Assembly: GCA_030425285.1 (NCBI GenBank)
Contig: JAUIAY010000007.1
Span: 85,836 to 149,835, forward strand
Source: Bacteroidia bacterium
Lineage (GTDB): Bacteria > Bacteroidota > Bacteroidia > Flavobacteriales > Flavobacteriaceae
Direction: 5' to 3'
DNA length: 64,000 nucleotides
The notes beneath the pieces were generated by a model that did not search any database, was not told where the DNA came from, and saw only the letters and a program-made list of their open reading frames with translations. Every line of letters begins with the position of its first letter. The first letter of the stretch is position 1. Positions 7,222-15,453 of this stretch are shown here, in pieces. Made by a program: the position numbers and the translations under genes.

Positions 7222-9179
7222 AAAACATTTATATTACCACTTTTCTTTTATTATCCCAATTTTTACTCGCTCAAGAAAATTTTTCATCCGAAGATTATAG
7301 TGTTACTCGTTTAGATTTAGAAACCAATACTTTTAAAAAGGATACTACCGCCAACGCTCTTGTTATTTATGAATTTGGAAATAGTTTTATAGACAATGAA
7401 ACATTTGATCTAAATTTTGAATTCAAACAGAAATTAAAAATATTGAATAGAAAAGGCTATGATAAAGCCACAATAAGTATTTATCTATACAATAGTGATA
7501 AATCTAAAGAAAAAGTTTCAAAAATTACAGCTACAACCCATAATTTAATTGATGGCAAGATAGAAAGAACTATTTTGGATGATGATCAAATTTTTACTGA
7601 ACGTTACAACGATAATTATACTTTAGTAAAATTCTCAATGCCAAATATTAAAGAAGGCTCTGTTTTAACCTATAGTTATACCATGGAATCTCCCTTTATA
7701 TACAAATACAAGTCTTGGGAGTTTCAAGATGACATACCTAAACTTTATAGTGAATATCATACAAGTATCCCTGCAAACTATGAGTATCATATAAAACTTG
7801 TTGGCCAGCTATCCTTACATAAAAATGAAAGTGAAAGAAAGCACCGTTGTGTAGAAGGTGGCAATGGTGCATATGCAGATTGTTTTAATTCAATTTATGT
7901 CATGAAAGACATCCCTGCCTTTATTGAAGAAGACTATATGACAGCAAGTAAAAACTATTTATCCCGTATAGATTACGAGTTAAAAATAATAAACCGTTTT
8001 AATGGGTTCACAGAAAACATAACTAAAACTTGGGAAACAGCTGATAAAGAGTTAAGGTATGATGAAAATATTGGCAAGCAATTAAAAAAGAATATTTCGT
8101 CTAGTGTTGCTCTAAATGATAGTGTTATAAACGAACCCGATAATTTAAAACGAGCTATCGGTATTTATAAATATGTTCAAAGCAATTTTAAATGGAATAA
8201 GCGTAATAGCATATATAATGAATCCTCTGTTAAGGATTTGATTAAAGAAAAATCGGGTAATGTTGCTGAAATCAATATACTATTACACAATCTTTTAGAT
8301 GAATACGGTGTTGAAGTTTATCCCGTTCTTATGTCTACTAGAAATAATGGTTTTCCCACAAAAATCCATCCTGTGATTTCAGATTTCAACTACCTTATTG
8401 TTCAAGCAATAATTGGCAATAAATCCTATTTGTTGGATGCTACAGATGAGTATTTAAGTTTTGGGGAGTTACCTTTTAGGTGCCTAAACCAATACGGTAG
8501 AAAATTAGATTTTAAAAATGGAAGTGAGTGGATAGACATTGCTCCAGAAAAAGTATCAACTCTATTATATAAAGCTGAATTAGATTTAAATGAGGACGAA
8601 ATTTTAAGTGGTTACATTAATTCTACATCGAGAGGATATCATGCACTCCCTTTAAAAAAAGCTTATTTCTCAAACAAACAGAATTATGTTAAGTATTTCA
8701 ATGAAAAGAATGAGAGTATTGAAATAATTGAACACACTACCCAAAACAAAGACAAAACCGATTACACGTTTATTGAAGATTTTGAAATTGAAATTATTCC
8801 CGAAACTGTAGGGAACAACCTTTATATAAATCCGTTTATATTTAAGTTTTTTGAAGAAAATCCATTTAAACTCCAAGAACGCACTTATCCCATTGACTTT
8901 GGATACAAGGATGCTTACATGTACAACCTGTCTATTAACCTTGGTAAATTTTATGAAATAGTTGAAATGCCTGAAGCCAAAAACATTGTTTTACCTTACA
9001 ACGCAGGGCAGGTCATTTTTGATGCAAAACTAGAAGACAATAAAGCTCGCGTTTTTTTTAAGATAAGCTTCAACAAAGCTATTTATGAACCTGAATACTA
9101 TAACTATTTAAGAGATTTATTTATGAGTAACATAGTTGATATTCAAAATAACTCACTAATAGTGATTAAGAAAAAATAA
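7218..9179 (+). CDS. Exported DUF3857 protein with degenerate transglutaminase domain
   Basis: A 653-residue protein with a signal peptide ending near LLAQ (residue 19). The N-terminal part is a DUF3857 beta domain (EFKQKLKILNRKGYDKATISI, and NIKEGSVLTYSY near 143-154). Residues about 310-410 align with a transglutaminase-like core, but the catalytic positions are changed: where a Cys would be there is SGNVAEIN (346-353), where His would be there is FNY (390-392), and only the Asp region LLDATD (405-410) remains. The last 230 residues are beta-rich (DUF3858-like). Probably non-enzymatic and periplasmic; the role is unknown. It overlaps the preceding nuclease gene by 4 bases. Confidence 0.8.
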   Translation: MKNIYITTFLLLSQFLLAQENFSSEDYSVTRLDLETNTFKKDTTANALVIYEFGNSFIDNETFDLNFEFKQKLKILNRKGYDKATISIYLYNSDKSKEKVSKITATTHNLIDGKIERTILDDDQIFTERYNDNYTLVKFSMPNIKEGSVLTYSYTMESPFIYKYKSWEFQDDIPKLYSEYHTSIPANYEYHIKLVGQLSLHKNESERKHRCVEGGNGAYADCFNSIYVMKDIPAFIEEDYMTASKNYLSRIDYELKIINRFNGFTENITKTWETADKELRYDENIGKQLKKNISSSVALNDSVINEPDNLKRAIGIYKYVQSNFKWNKRNSIYNESSVKDLIKEKSGNVAEINILLHNLLDEYGVEVYPVLMSTRNNGFPTKIHPVISDFNYLIVQAIIGNKSYLLDATDEYLSFGELPFRCLNQYGRKLDFKNGSEWIDIAPEKVSTLLYKAELDLNEDEILSGYINSTSRGYHALPLKKAYFSNKQNYVKYFNEKNESIEIIEHTTQNKDKTDYTFIEDFEIEIIPETVGNNLYINPFIFKFFEENPFKLQERTYPIDFGYKDAYMYNLSINLGKFYEIVEMPEAKNIVLPYNAGQVIFDAKLEDNKARVFFKISFNKAIYEPEYYNYLRDLFMSNIVDIQNNSLIVIKKK

Positions 9180-9206
9180 ATTATCTTTAGTATTTAGTAT
9201 TAATTT

Positions 9207-10079
9207 ATGTCAGATAAAAAATTAAAATCCTGGAAAGACAATCTTCATGAAATTATTTATGAAGCCGATACTCCTGCCGGAAAATTATTTGATGTAATCT
9301 TACTCATCGCCATTTTGGCCAGTATATTATTAGTCATGCTGGAGAGTGTCCATAGTATCGATGTTAAATACCACAGGTTTTTAAACATTTCCGAATGGGT
9401 TATAACCATTTTATTTACTATTGAATACATACTACGAATAATAACCGTCAAAAGACCCATAAAGTACATTACAAGTTTTTATGGCGTGATAGATTTATTG
9501 TCAACAATACCAAAGTATCTATCATTAATTTTCGCAGGAACACATGCATTGGTTGCTTTAAGGGCTTTGCGCTTACTACGTATATTCCGAATACTAAAAC
9601 TAGCACGCTATTTAGGTGCATCAAATCATTTGGCATCAGCTATTAAAGCTAGTCGAGCAAAAATTTCGGTATTCTTATTTGCCGTGATTATTGCAGCTGT
9701 AATATTTGGAACAATTATGTATTTGGTTGAAGGTGAAGAAAATGGTTTTTCAAATATTCCAAAAAGCGTTTATTGGTGTATAGTAACCCTAACTACGGTT
9801 GGATTTGGCGATATTGCTCCAGTAACACCTTTAGGACAGTTTATAGCCACTATTATTATGATTTTAGGATATGGCATTATAGCGGTCCCTACTGGTATAG
9901 TCTCTGCCGAATATACCAAAAAAGCCAATGAAGGTGACAATTCAAAAAAGGGAACAATACCACCACATCCCAACGAGGTACACTTAAATTCCCAATGTTG
10001 CGCTAATTGTCTTAATGAAAAGCATGTTGATGGTGCGCAGTATTGTTTTAAATGTGGTTGCAAATTACATCATGACTAA
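9207..10079 (+). CDS. Voltage-gated-type potassium channel with C-terminal zinc ribbon
   Basis: A 290-residue ion channel with six predicted membrane helices. S4 carries regularly spaced arginines (R119, R122, R125, R128), and the pore contains the K+ selectivity filter TTVGFGD (196-202), so it should be K+ selective. After S6 comes a short hydrophilic linker and a small zinc-ribbon-like end with paired cysteines C265/C268 and C280/C283, plus C264 and C285. The ribbon is unusual beside the coiled or RCK domains often found there. miaA starts inside its last codons (8-base overlap). Confidence 0.9.
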   Translation: MSDKKLKSWKDNLHEIIYEADTPAGKLFDVILLIAILASILLVMLESVHSIDVKYHRFLNISEWVITILFTIEYILRIITVKRPIKYITSFYGVIDLLSTIPKYLSLIFAGTHALVALRALRLLRIFRILKLARYLGASNHLASAIKASRAKISVFLFAVIIAAVIFGTIMYLVEGEENGFSNIPKSVYWCIVTLTTVGFGDIAPVTPLGQFIATIIMILGYGIIAVPTGIVSAEYTKKANEGDNSKKGTIPPHPNEVHLNSQCCANCLNEKHVDGAQYCFKCGCKLHHD

Positions 10080-10986
10080 AACACTTATTTCAATTGTTGG
10101 GCCAACAGCAATAGGTAAAACCCGTTTAAGTATTGCTTTGGCCAAACATTTCGATACCGAAATTATCTCGGCTGATTCGCGTCAATTTTTTAAGGAAATA
10201 TCAATAGGTACAGCAGCGCCAACTCCTGAAGAACTTCAGGAAGCACCTCATCATTTTATTCATAATAAATCCATTACAGATGATTATAATGTTGGAGCGT
10301 TTGAAAGAGATGCTCTAAAAAAACTGGAAATTCTTTTCAAAAAACATGACATTCTCATTATGGTAGGTGGTTCTGGTTTGTATGTAGATGCTGTCACCAA
10401 GGGTCTAAATGACTTCCCTAATGTTGATCCAACGATCCGAAAATCGTTGAATAAAACGTTTGATGAAAATGGATTGCAACCGCTACAAGAACAATTAAAA
10501 AAACTAGATCCAAAAACATTCGAAAACATTGCTATTGACAATCCACATCGTGTCATGCGTGCCCTTGAAATCTGTATTGGCACTGGTAAACCCTACTCCA
10601 GCTTCATCAATAAAAATAAAAGACAAAGACCTTTTAAAACCTTAAGCATTGGTTTGACTGCTGATAGAAGCCTAATTTATGATCGAATAAACCAACGTGT
10701 CGATTTGATGGTAGAGCATGGTCTTTTGGACGAAGCAAAAGAATTATATGCTCACAAAGAACTAAACAGTCTCAATACTGTTGGTTATAAAGAACTGTTT
10801 AAATATTTTGACAATGAATGGTCTTTGGAATTTGCCATTTCTGAAATCAAAAAAAACAGTCGACGCTTTGCTAAAAGGCAATTGACCTGGTTTAAAAAGA
10901 ATGAAACTATCAAATGGTTTGATTATCATGATGATTTAGATACTATTATTGATTATATTAAAGGAAAATTAAAAAACCATGGTTAA
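10072..10986 (+). CDS. miaA: tRNA dimethylallyltransferase
   Basis: MiaA transfers a dimethylallyl group to A37 of tRNAs that read codons starting with U. The P-loop is VGPTAIGKTRLSI near the start, followed by the conserved SADSRQFFKEISIGTAAP and GGSGLYVDAV blocks and a C-terminal QLTWFKKN motif. It is about 304 residues from the ATG at 10072, the family's usual size. An upstream in-frame ATG at 10015 would extend it 19 residues into the channel gene and ahead of the P-loop strand, so I reject it. The start overlaps the channel stop by 8 bases and its own end overlaps the next gene by 8 bases. Confidence 0.95.
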   Translation: MTKTLISIVGPTAIGKTRLSIALAKHFDTEIISADSRQFFKEISIGTAAPTPEELQEAPHHFIHNKSITDDYNVGAFERDALKKLEILFKKHDILIMVGGSGLYVDAVTKGLNDFPNVDPTIRKSLNKTFDENGLQPLQEQLKKLDPKTFENIAIDNPHRVMRALEICIGTGKPYSSFINKNKRQRPFKTLSIGLTADRSLIYDRINQRVDLMVEHGLLDEAKELYAHKELNSLNTVGYKELFKYFDNEWSLEFAISEIKKNSRRFAKRQLTWFKKNETIKWFDYHDDLDTIIDYIKGKLKNHG

Positions 10987-11491
10987 GTTAAAACTATTCT
11001 TTATTGCGTGTTTTGTTTGTATTTCATTTTGTCACTCACAAAACGAAACGGTTTTGGAGACCATCGATAATCATGTTTGGAAACCTTTTACTACTGCCTT
11101 TGAAACTAGTGATTACAATCTTTTTGCCAATTTACACACAAATGATTTGGTACGTGTAAGCGGTAATGGTAAAAACATTCAAGGCAAGGAAACATATATT
11201 GCAGGTTATAAAGAACGCTGGCATAACAATAGCCGAAAGCAAACGATTTCTTTTAGGTTTTTGGAACGTATTCATAATGACGAATCAGCTTCGGAACGTG
11301 GTATTTACAAATTGACCATTAATCCCAATACAGAACAAAGCCAGAGTTATTATGGCAAGTTTCATGTTATACTGAAAAAGGTAGATGGATTTTGGAAAAT
11401 AGCTGTAGACTACGACTCTTCAGAAAGGAATACCATCAATGAAGATTCTTACAATAACGCTTTTGCTATGGCAGACTATAGTAAGTACTAA
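10979..11491 (+). CDS. Exported NTF2-like protein (DUF4440 type)
   Basis: A 170-residue protein with a signal peptide (hydrophobic to about residue 18, ending CHSQ). The mature part is one NTF2-like fold: a first helix (DNHVWKPFTTAFETSDY), a block reading LVRVSGNGKNIQGKETY, and a C-terminal strand pair ending in GFWKIAVDYD. Such proteins bind small molecules or act as isomerases; no catalytic residues can be assigned here. It is translationally coupled to miaA by an 8-base overlap, and the transcript ends at the hairpin at 11496. Confidence 0.72.
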   Translation: MVKLKLFFIACFVCISFCHSQNETVLETIDNHVWKPFTTAFETSDYNLFANLHTNDLVRVSGNGKNIQGKETYIAGYKERWHNNSRKQTISFRFLERIHNDESASERGIYKLTINPNTEQSQSYYGKFHVILKKVDGFWKIAVDYDSSERNTINEDSYNNAFAMADYSKY

Positions 11492-11495
11492 AGAA

Positions 11496-11517
11496 AAACC
11501 CAGCCAAAGCTGGGTTT
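11496..11517. terminator. Bidirectional terminator hairpin
   Basis: A perfect 9-bp stem (AAACCCAGC / GCTGGGTTT) with a 4-base loop lies between the convergent genes ending at 11491 and 11542. The A and T tracts of the stem itself give a U-tract in both directions, though a short one. Confidence 0.8.
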
Positions 11518-11541
11518 ACTATATGTTATGAATTTTCACTT

Positions 11542-12252
11542 TTAGGCTTCAGTGTTGATAACCAATCTGAACCCTTCACCATGAATATTTAATATTTCAA
11601 CTTTAGGATCTAATTTTAAGTACTTACGTAGTTTGGCAATGTACACATCCATACTTCTCGATGTAAAGTAATTATCATCTCGCCATATCTTGGTGAGTGC
11701 CAATTCTCGTGGCATTAAATCATTTTCATGCAATGCCAATAGACGTAGCAATTCATTCTCTTTAGGTGACAATTTAATTTGTTCTCCACCATTATATGTT
11801 AGGAATCGAAGCTTGGAGTTTAAATCAAAATCTCCAATTTTAAATTGAAATTGTTTACTATCAGCAACTGTTTCGGTAGCCTTACGCTGCATAATAGCCT
11901 TAATCTTCATTAGTAGCACCTCACTGTCAAACGGCTTGTTCAAATAATCATCAGCACCTACCTTGTAACCCTTAAGAACATCTTCCTTCATGGCTTTAGC
12001 TGTTAAGAAAACAATAGGTACTTCGGTGTTTTTTTCCCTAATCTCTTTTGCAAGCGTAAAACCATCTTTATAAGGCATCATAACATCCAAAATACAAAGA
12101 TCGAAATCATCTTTTTTGAACTTTTCAAAACCTTCCATTCCGTTTTTGGCATGGGTTACCTCATAATCGTTCATGATTAAATAATCCTTTAAAATGGTTC
12201 CGAAATTCGGGTCATCTTCTACTAATAAAATTTTCTTTTGTACTTCACTCAT
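11542..12252 (-). CDS. OmpR-family response regulator (RprY-like)
   Basis: A 236-residue transcription factor with a receiver domain (residues 1-120) and a winged-helix DNA-binding domain (about 140-232). The acidic pocket is E12, D13, D14; the phosphorylated aspartate is D56 in CILDVMMPYKDG; the conserved lysine is in DYLNKPFD. The output domain has the usual LSPKENELLRLL and RSMDVYIAKLRKYL recognition region. It follows the sensor kinase gene by 3 bases in one operon. The layout and kinase type resemble the Bacteroidota RprXY pair; the stimulus is unknown. Confidence 0.93.
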   Translation of the reverse strand: MSEVQKKILLVEDDPNFGTILKDYLIMNDYEVTHAKNGMEGFEKFKKDDFDLCILDVMMPYKDGFTLAKEIREKNTEVPIVFLTAKAMKEDVLKGYKVGADDYLNKPFDSEVLLMKIKAIMQRKATETVADSKQFQFKIGDFDLNSKLRFLTYNGGEQIKLSPKENELLRLLALHENDLMPRELALTKIWRDDNYFTSRSMDVYIAKLRKYLKLDPKVEILNIHGEGFRLVINTEA

Positions 12253-12255
12253 AAC

Positions 12256-13830
12256 TTATGATATTAACGGAAGCTTTACAATAAAGGTACTTCCTTTTTC
12301 TTTTTCACTTTCTACGGAAATGTGTCCTTGGTGGTCATCGACAATTCGTTTAACGTATGCCAAGCCAAGACCATGTCCTTTTACATTATGTATATTTCCT
12401 GTGTGTTCTCTATAAAACTTTTCAAACACGCGTTTTTGGGCAGCTTTACTCATACCACTACCCTGATCTCTTATTTTTAAAATGATGTTTGTTCCAACAT
12501 TCTCGGTATAAACATCAATTTTGGGTGCATCTGGAGAATACTTGATAGCATTATCCAGAATATTCACTATAACATTAGTAAAGTGAGTCTCATTGGCTAA
12601 AACAGAAGATTTATCAGCATCTAGATGCGTTTTAATAAATCCTTTCCTGTCTTCAACAATAAGCTCTACATGTGTAATGGCGTCTTCAATCAAATCATGA
12701 AGCTTCACACGGTCCTTACTAATATTGAGTTCGTTTTTTTCTAGTTTAGATATTCTCAAGACGTTTTCAACCTGCGCATGCATCCTTTTGTTTTCATCCT
12801 TTATCATTTGCAGATACCTCATAACCCGTTCTTTATCTTCAATAACTTTTGGATTTTTTATAGCATCTAAAGCTAAATTTATGGTTGCGATAGGTGTCTT
12901 GAACTCATGCGTCATATTATTTATGAAATCCGTTTTGATTTCAGATATTTTACGCTGTTTGAACAATTGCATCAAGGCACTTGAATACGCTATAATGATA
13001 ATTGAAGTGAAAATTATTGACAACAATGTCATTCTAATGATGGACGATTGCACAAATTTATTTCGTTTTGGAAAGTTGACCAATAACCTATAATCGTGTT
13101 TCCCAATTTCATCCGTAAATATTGGAATACTAAATGTGGAGGCCTTTTGCAACTCAAAATTGTCACTTTGCACTTTAGTTGCCAAATCATTACCGTATAT
13201 AGCTAATTCATAATCTAAATCAATACCATCTTCCCGTAACTTACTACCTAGTAACTCTGAAATTTCTTCTTGGTTAACTCGTTTGTGAATTGGTTTTCTG
13301 CTAGCAAATGTTCTAAAGGATTCATCTAAAATAAGCCTTTCAGCTTCAGTTAATCTACCTTGTTTGACAATGCTGGAGATCGGGTTCACAATAATTTCAC
13401 TATCCAAAGAAGGTTGATTACTATAAATTTTGGTTTCGGTGCTGTTGAGAATACGTTTGATGTTCAAACTATCTAAACCCATGTCAAAGAGCGATGAAGA
13501 CAACTTATAGTTTTCTTCTAAAATACCACTTCGGGTAATGAGCGTTTCGTTAGTATCACTGTTCTGTTGGTAAATAAACAATTGAGAAATAGCAACAGTA
13601 TCAGCCTGTTTTTTTTGATCTACTAATTCTTGATACTTAAAGTAATAACCCTCTAATTCCTTTTCTTCAATTTCACGTGAAGTATAGATTAAGGCCCTTT
13701 TAACTTTAAAGTCAAATTGCTCTTCTTCATTTTTAATGGAATTGTTAATATAATAAGCCTGAACAAAAATAATTCCGACCAACGATAAACTCATTAACAA
13801 CACCAATATGATGAATAGCTTTTTGCTCAT
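12256..13830 (-). CDS. Sensor histidine kinase (RprX-like)
   Basis: A 524-residue inner-membrane kinase. A transmembrane helix at about 6-28 and another at 266-289 bracket a 235-residue periplasmic sensor region of no recognised fold. There is no clear HAMP domain. The phosphorylated histidine is H308 in FINNMTHEFKTPI; the ATP-binding domain has the N box (NVIVNILDNAIKYSP), G1 (IRDQGSGMS) and G2 (GHGLGLAYVKRIV). It is first in a two-gene operon with the response regulator. A -7 box ends 4 bases before the ATG, so the mRNA may be leaderless, and TTAACATTT repeats lie just upstream. Confidence 0.93.
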   Translation of the reverse strand: MSKKLFIILVLLMSLSLVGIIFVQAYYINNSIKNEEEQFDFKVKRALIYTSREIEEKELEGYYFKYQELVDQKKQADTVAISQLFIYQQNSDTNETLITRSGILEENYKLSSSLFDMGLDSLNIKRILNSTETKIYSNQPSLDSEIIVNPISSIVKQGRLTEAERLILDESFRTFASRKPIHKRVNQEEISELLGSKLREDGIDLDYELAIYGNDLATKVQSDNFELQKASTFSIPIFTDEIGKHDYRLLVNFPKRNKFVQSSIIRMTLLSIIFTSIIIIAYSSALMQLFKQRKISEIKTDFINNMTHEFKTPIATINLALDAIKNPKVIEDKERVMRYLQMIKDENKRMHAQVENVLRISKLEKNELNISKDRVKLHDLIEDAITHVELIVEDRKGFIKTHLDADKSSVLANETHFTNVIVNILDNAIKYSPDAPKIDVYTENVGTNIILKIRDQGSGMSKAAQKRVFEKFYREHTGNIHNVKGHGLGLAYVKRIVDDHQGHISVESEKEKGSTFIVKLPLIS

Positions 13831-13834
13831 CAGT

Positions 13835-13842
13835 CAAAATTA
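13835..13842 (-). promoter_or_regulatory. Candidate -7 promoter box of the kinase-regulator operon
   Basis: On the minus strand this reads TAATTTTG, a match to TAnnTTTG, with only 4 bases between it and the kinase ATG. No TTG is found at the usual distance upstream. It overlaps the first TTAACATTT repeat. Confidence 0.45.
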
Positions 13843-13897
13843 ACATTTTAACATTTAGGGAACTTAGCATTTAACCTTACCTTAACAAAAATGTTAA
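13840..13897. promoter_or_regulatory. Repeated TTAACATTT motif, possible operator
   Basis: TTAACATTT occurs at 13840-13848 and again at 13848-13856. A one-mismatch copy (TTAGCATTT) is at 13864-13872, and an inverted copy (AAATGTTAA) at 13889-13897. They lie directly upstream of the kinase-regulator operon. OmpR-family regulators bind direct repeats, so this could be an autoregulatory site, but the 8-base step is shorter than the usual 10-11. Confidence 0.4.
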
Positions 13898-13906
13898 AAT
13901 TGCGGT

Positions 13907-14494
13907 TTACTTGATTCTTTTTAGTAGTTTTTTGTGAATTTCTAATACTTGTTGGTGCATATCATCCCAATCTTCATTTACGATAACAAAATCGGCTTTA
14001 GCCAATTTTTCAGCATCGCTTAACTGATTATCAATAATAGCTTTCACCTTTTCCTTGGTGGTTTGGTCTCTTTCTACAACACGTTTTATTCTAACCGGTT
14101 CAGACACAGTAACCAAAATGGTAAAATCACATTTCTTATGTCCGTTAGTTTCAAACAGGATAGCCGATTCCTTTAAAACGTAATACCCTGTTTGCTTTTT
14201 TACCCATCTAGCAAAATGCTGGGCTACTTTGGGATGCACTATACCATTCATTTTTTCAAGAAGGTCTTTATCGTGGAATATTCGACTGGCAATATAGGGC
14301 CTATTAAGTTCATTATTCATATAAGCCTGACTACCAAATAATGACACAAGTTTACGCCTAATGACCTTGGATCTATTCATCAAAGCTTTGGCTTCGTCAT
14401 CAGCTATATAAACGGTAATCCCAAGCTCATTGAAAACTCTTGCCACAGTGGTCTTGCCACTTCCTATACCGCCTGTTAAACCTACTATTTTCAT
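13907..14494 (-). CDS. coaE: Dephospho-CoA kinase
   Basis: CoaE phosphorylates the 3'-hydroxyl of dephospho-CoA in the last step of coenzyme A synthesis. The P-loop GLTGGIGSGKTTVARVF opens the 195-residue protein, followed by the DDEAKALM lid region and the conserved IVHPKVAQHF and ESAILFE blocks. Length and motifs are normal. Its start overlaps the end of the YbbR-like gene by 4 bases, and that gene overlaps the glycosyltransferase gene by 4 bases, so the three form one operon. Confidence 0.95.
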   Translation of the reverse strand: MKIVGLTGGIGSGKTTVARVFNELGITVYIADDEAKALMNRSKVIRRKLVSLFGSQAYMNNELNRPYIASRIFHDKDLLEKMNGIVHPKVAQHFARWVKKQTGYYVLKESAILFETNGHKKCDFTILVTVSEPVRIKRVVERDQTTKEKVKAIIDNQLSDAEKLAKADFVIVNEDWDDMHQQVLEIHKKLLKRIK

Positions 14495-15453
14495 TCTGTA
14501 ATGATATAATCTATTTGTCTTTGTCCCAATCGTATATTTTTGACTGTTTTAGGGCTTTTTGTAATTCTTGGCTCTAAATATGGTTGCCTTTCAGTTTGGT
14601 CCTTAAAATCACACTCAACGATAAAATCTTCTTTCTTAATATTGTTGTAATCCTTTAGACTGGTATAATATGAAACATTCACAAACTTTGGAAAATATTT
14701 AATGGTCAAACTATCTGGAATATTTGTTACACGAACGGGTATTTTTAAATTTCCTTCAGTGAATTTTCCAACTAAAGCACTTACAATAGTCTGATTTGCA
14801 GAAAATATTAGTGCATTACTTTTTTTGGGAAGATTAAGGTTTGTTTTAACTTTTATATCCTTACTTATATTTTGAATAGAAATAGTATCTGTATGGATAC
14901 TTTCAATTTCAGACAATAAACTTTCAGGCCCAATAATCTTGATTGAATCGGGCTTCAGTTTAAATGACTCCACTAAATCATATCCCAAACTAAAATTAAT
15001 TTTGGCATTAACAACAATGGGAACTTTTTTTATAGCATTAATACCATATTTAAACTTTAAAGTATCGGGATTGATATTGACAACTTCTACATCTTTATCA
15101 AACTGTGCTATAATATTGGAATAACCCGTAGAACTGTTCCAGACATAAGAACTATCATTATTTGCTATATTTTCCGAAAAATCAATATCAATAACTGGCT
15201 TTTTTATATAATATCTCAACATGTTAAAACCTTGTGCTTTCAAACTCACCTTAAGAGCATCATTATCATCAAATAAAACATACTCTTCAGGTACATTAAT
15301 TTTATTTATATGAAATGTAATGGTATTAGTGTATGATCTGGACAATTTGGTAAGAATTAAAACTCCAAAAGAAACTCCAAAAAATAAGAGGAAAATATTT
15401 ATTTTTTTACTCTTAATTGATCCTACTATTTTCGATTTTATTTTCTCTATCAT
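14491..15453 (-). CDS. YbbR-like domain protein
   Basis: A 320-residue protein with a short basic N-terminus, one transmembrane helix (about residues 18-37) and an extracytoplasmic beta-rich region made of YbbR-like repeats (for example IKKVPIVVNAKINFSLGYDLV and LKPDSIKIIGPESLLSEI). In Firmicutes the YbbR protein CdaR regulates the diadenylate cyclase CdaA, but no cdaA is nearby here. In Bacteroidota this gene commonly precedes coaE, as here. The function is unknown. Confidence 0.75.
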   Translation of the reverse strand: MIEKIKSKIVGSIKSKKINIFLLFFGVSFGVLILTKLSRSYTNTITFHINKINVPEEYVLFDDNDALKVSLKAQGFNMLRYYIKKPVIDIDFSENIANNDSSYVWNSSTGYSNIIAQFDKDVEVVNINPDTLKFKYGINAIKKVPIVVNAKINFSLGYDLVESFKLKPDSIKIIGPESLLSEIESIHTDTISIQNISKDIKVKTNLNLPKKSNALIFSANQTIVSALVGKFTEGNLKIPVRVTNIPDSLTIKYFPKFVNVSYYTSLKDYNNIKKEDFIVECDFKDQTERQPYLEPRITKSPKTVKNIRLGQRQIDYIITE

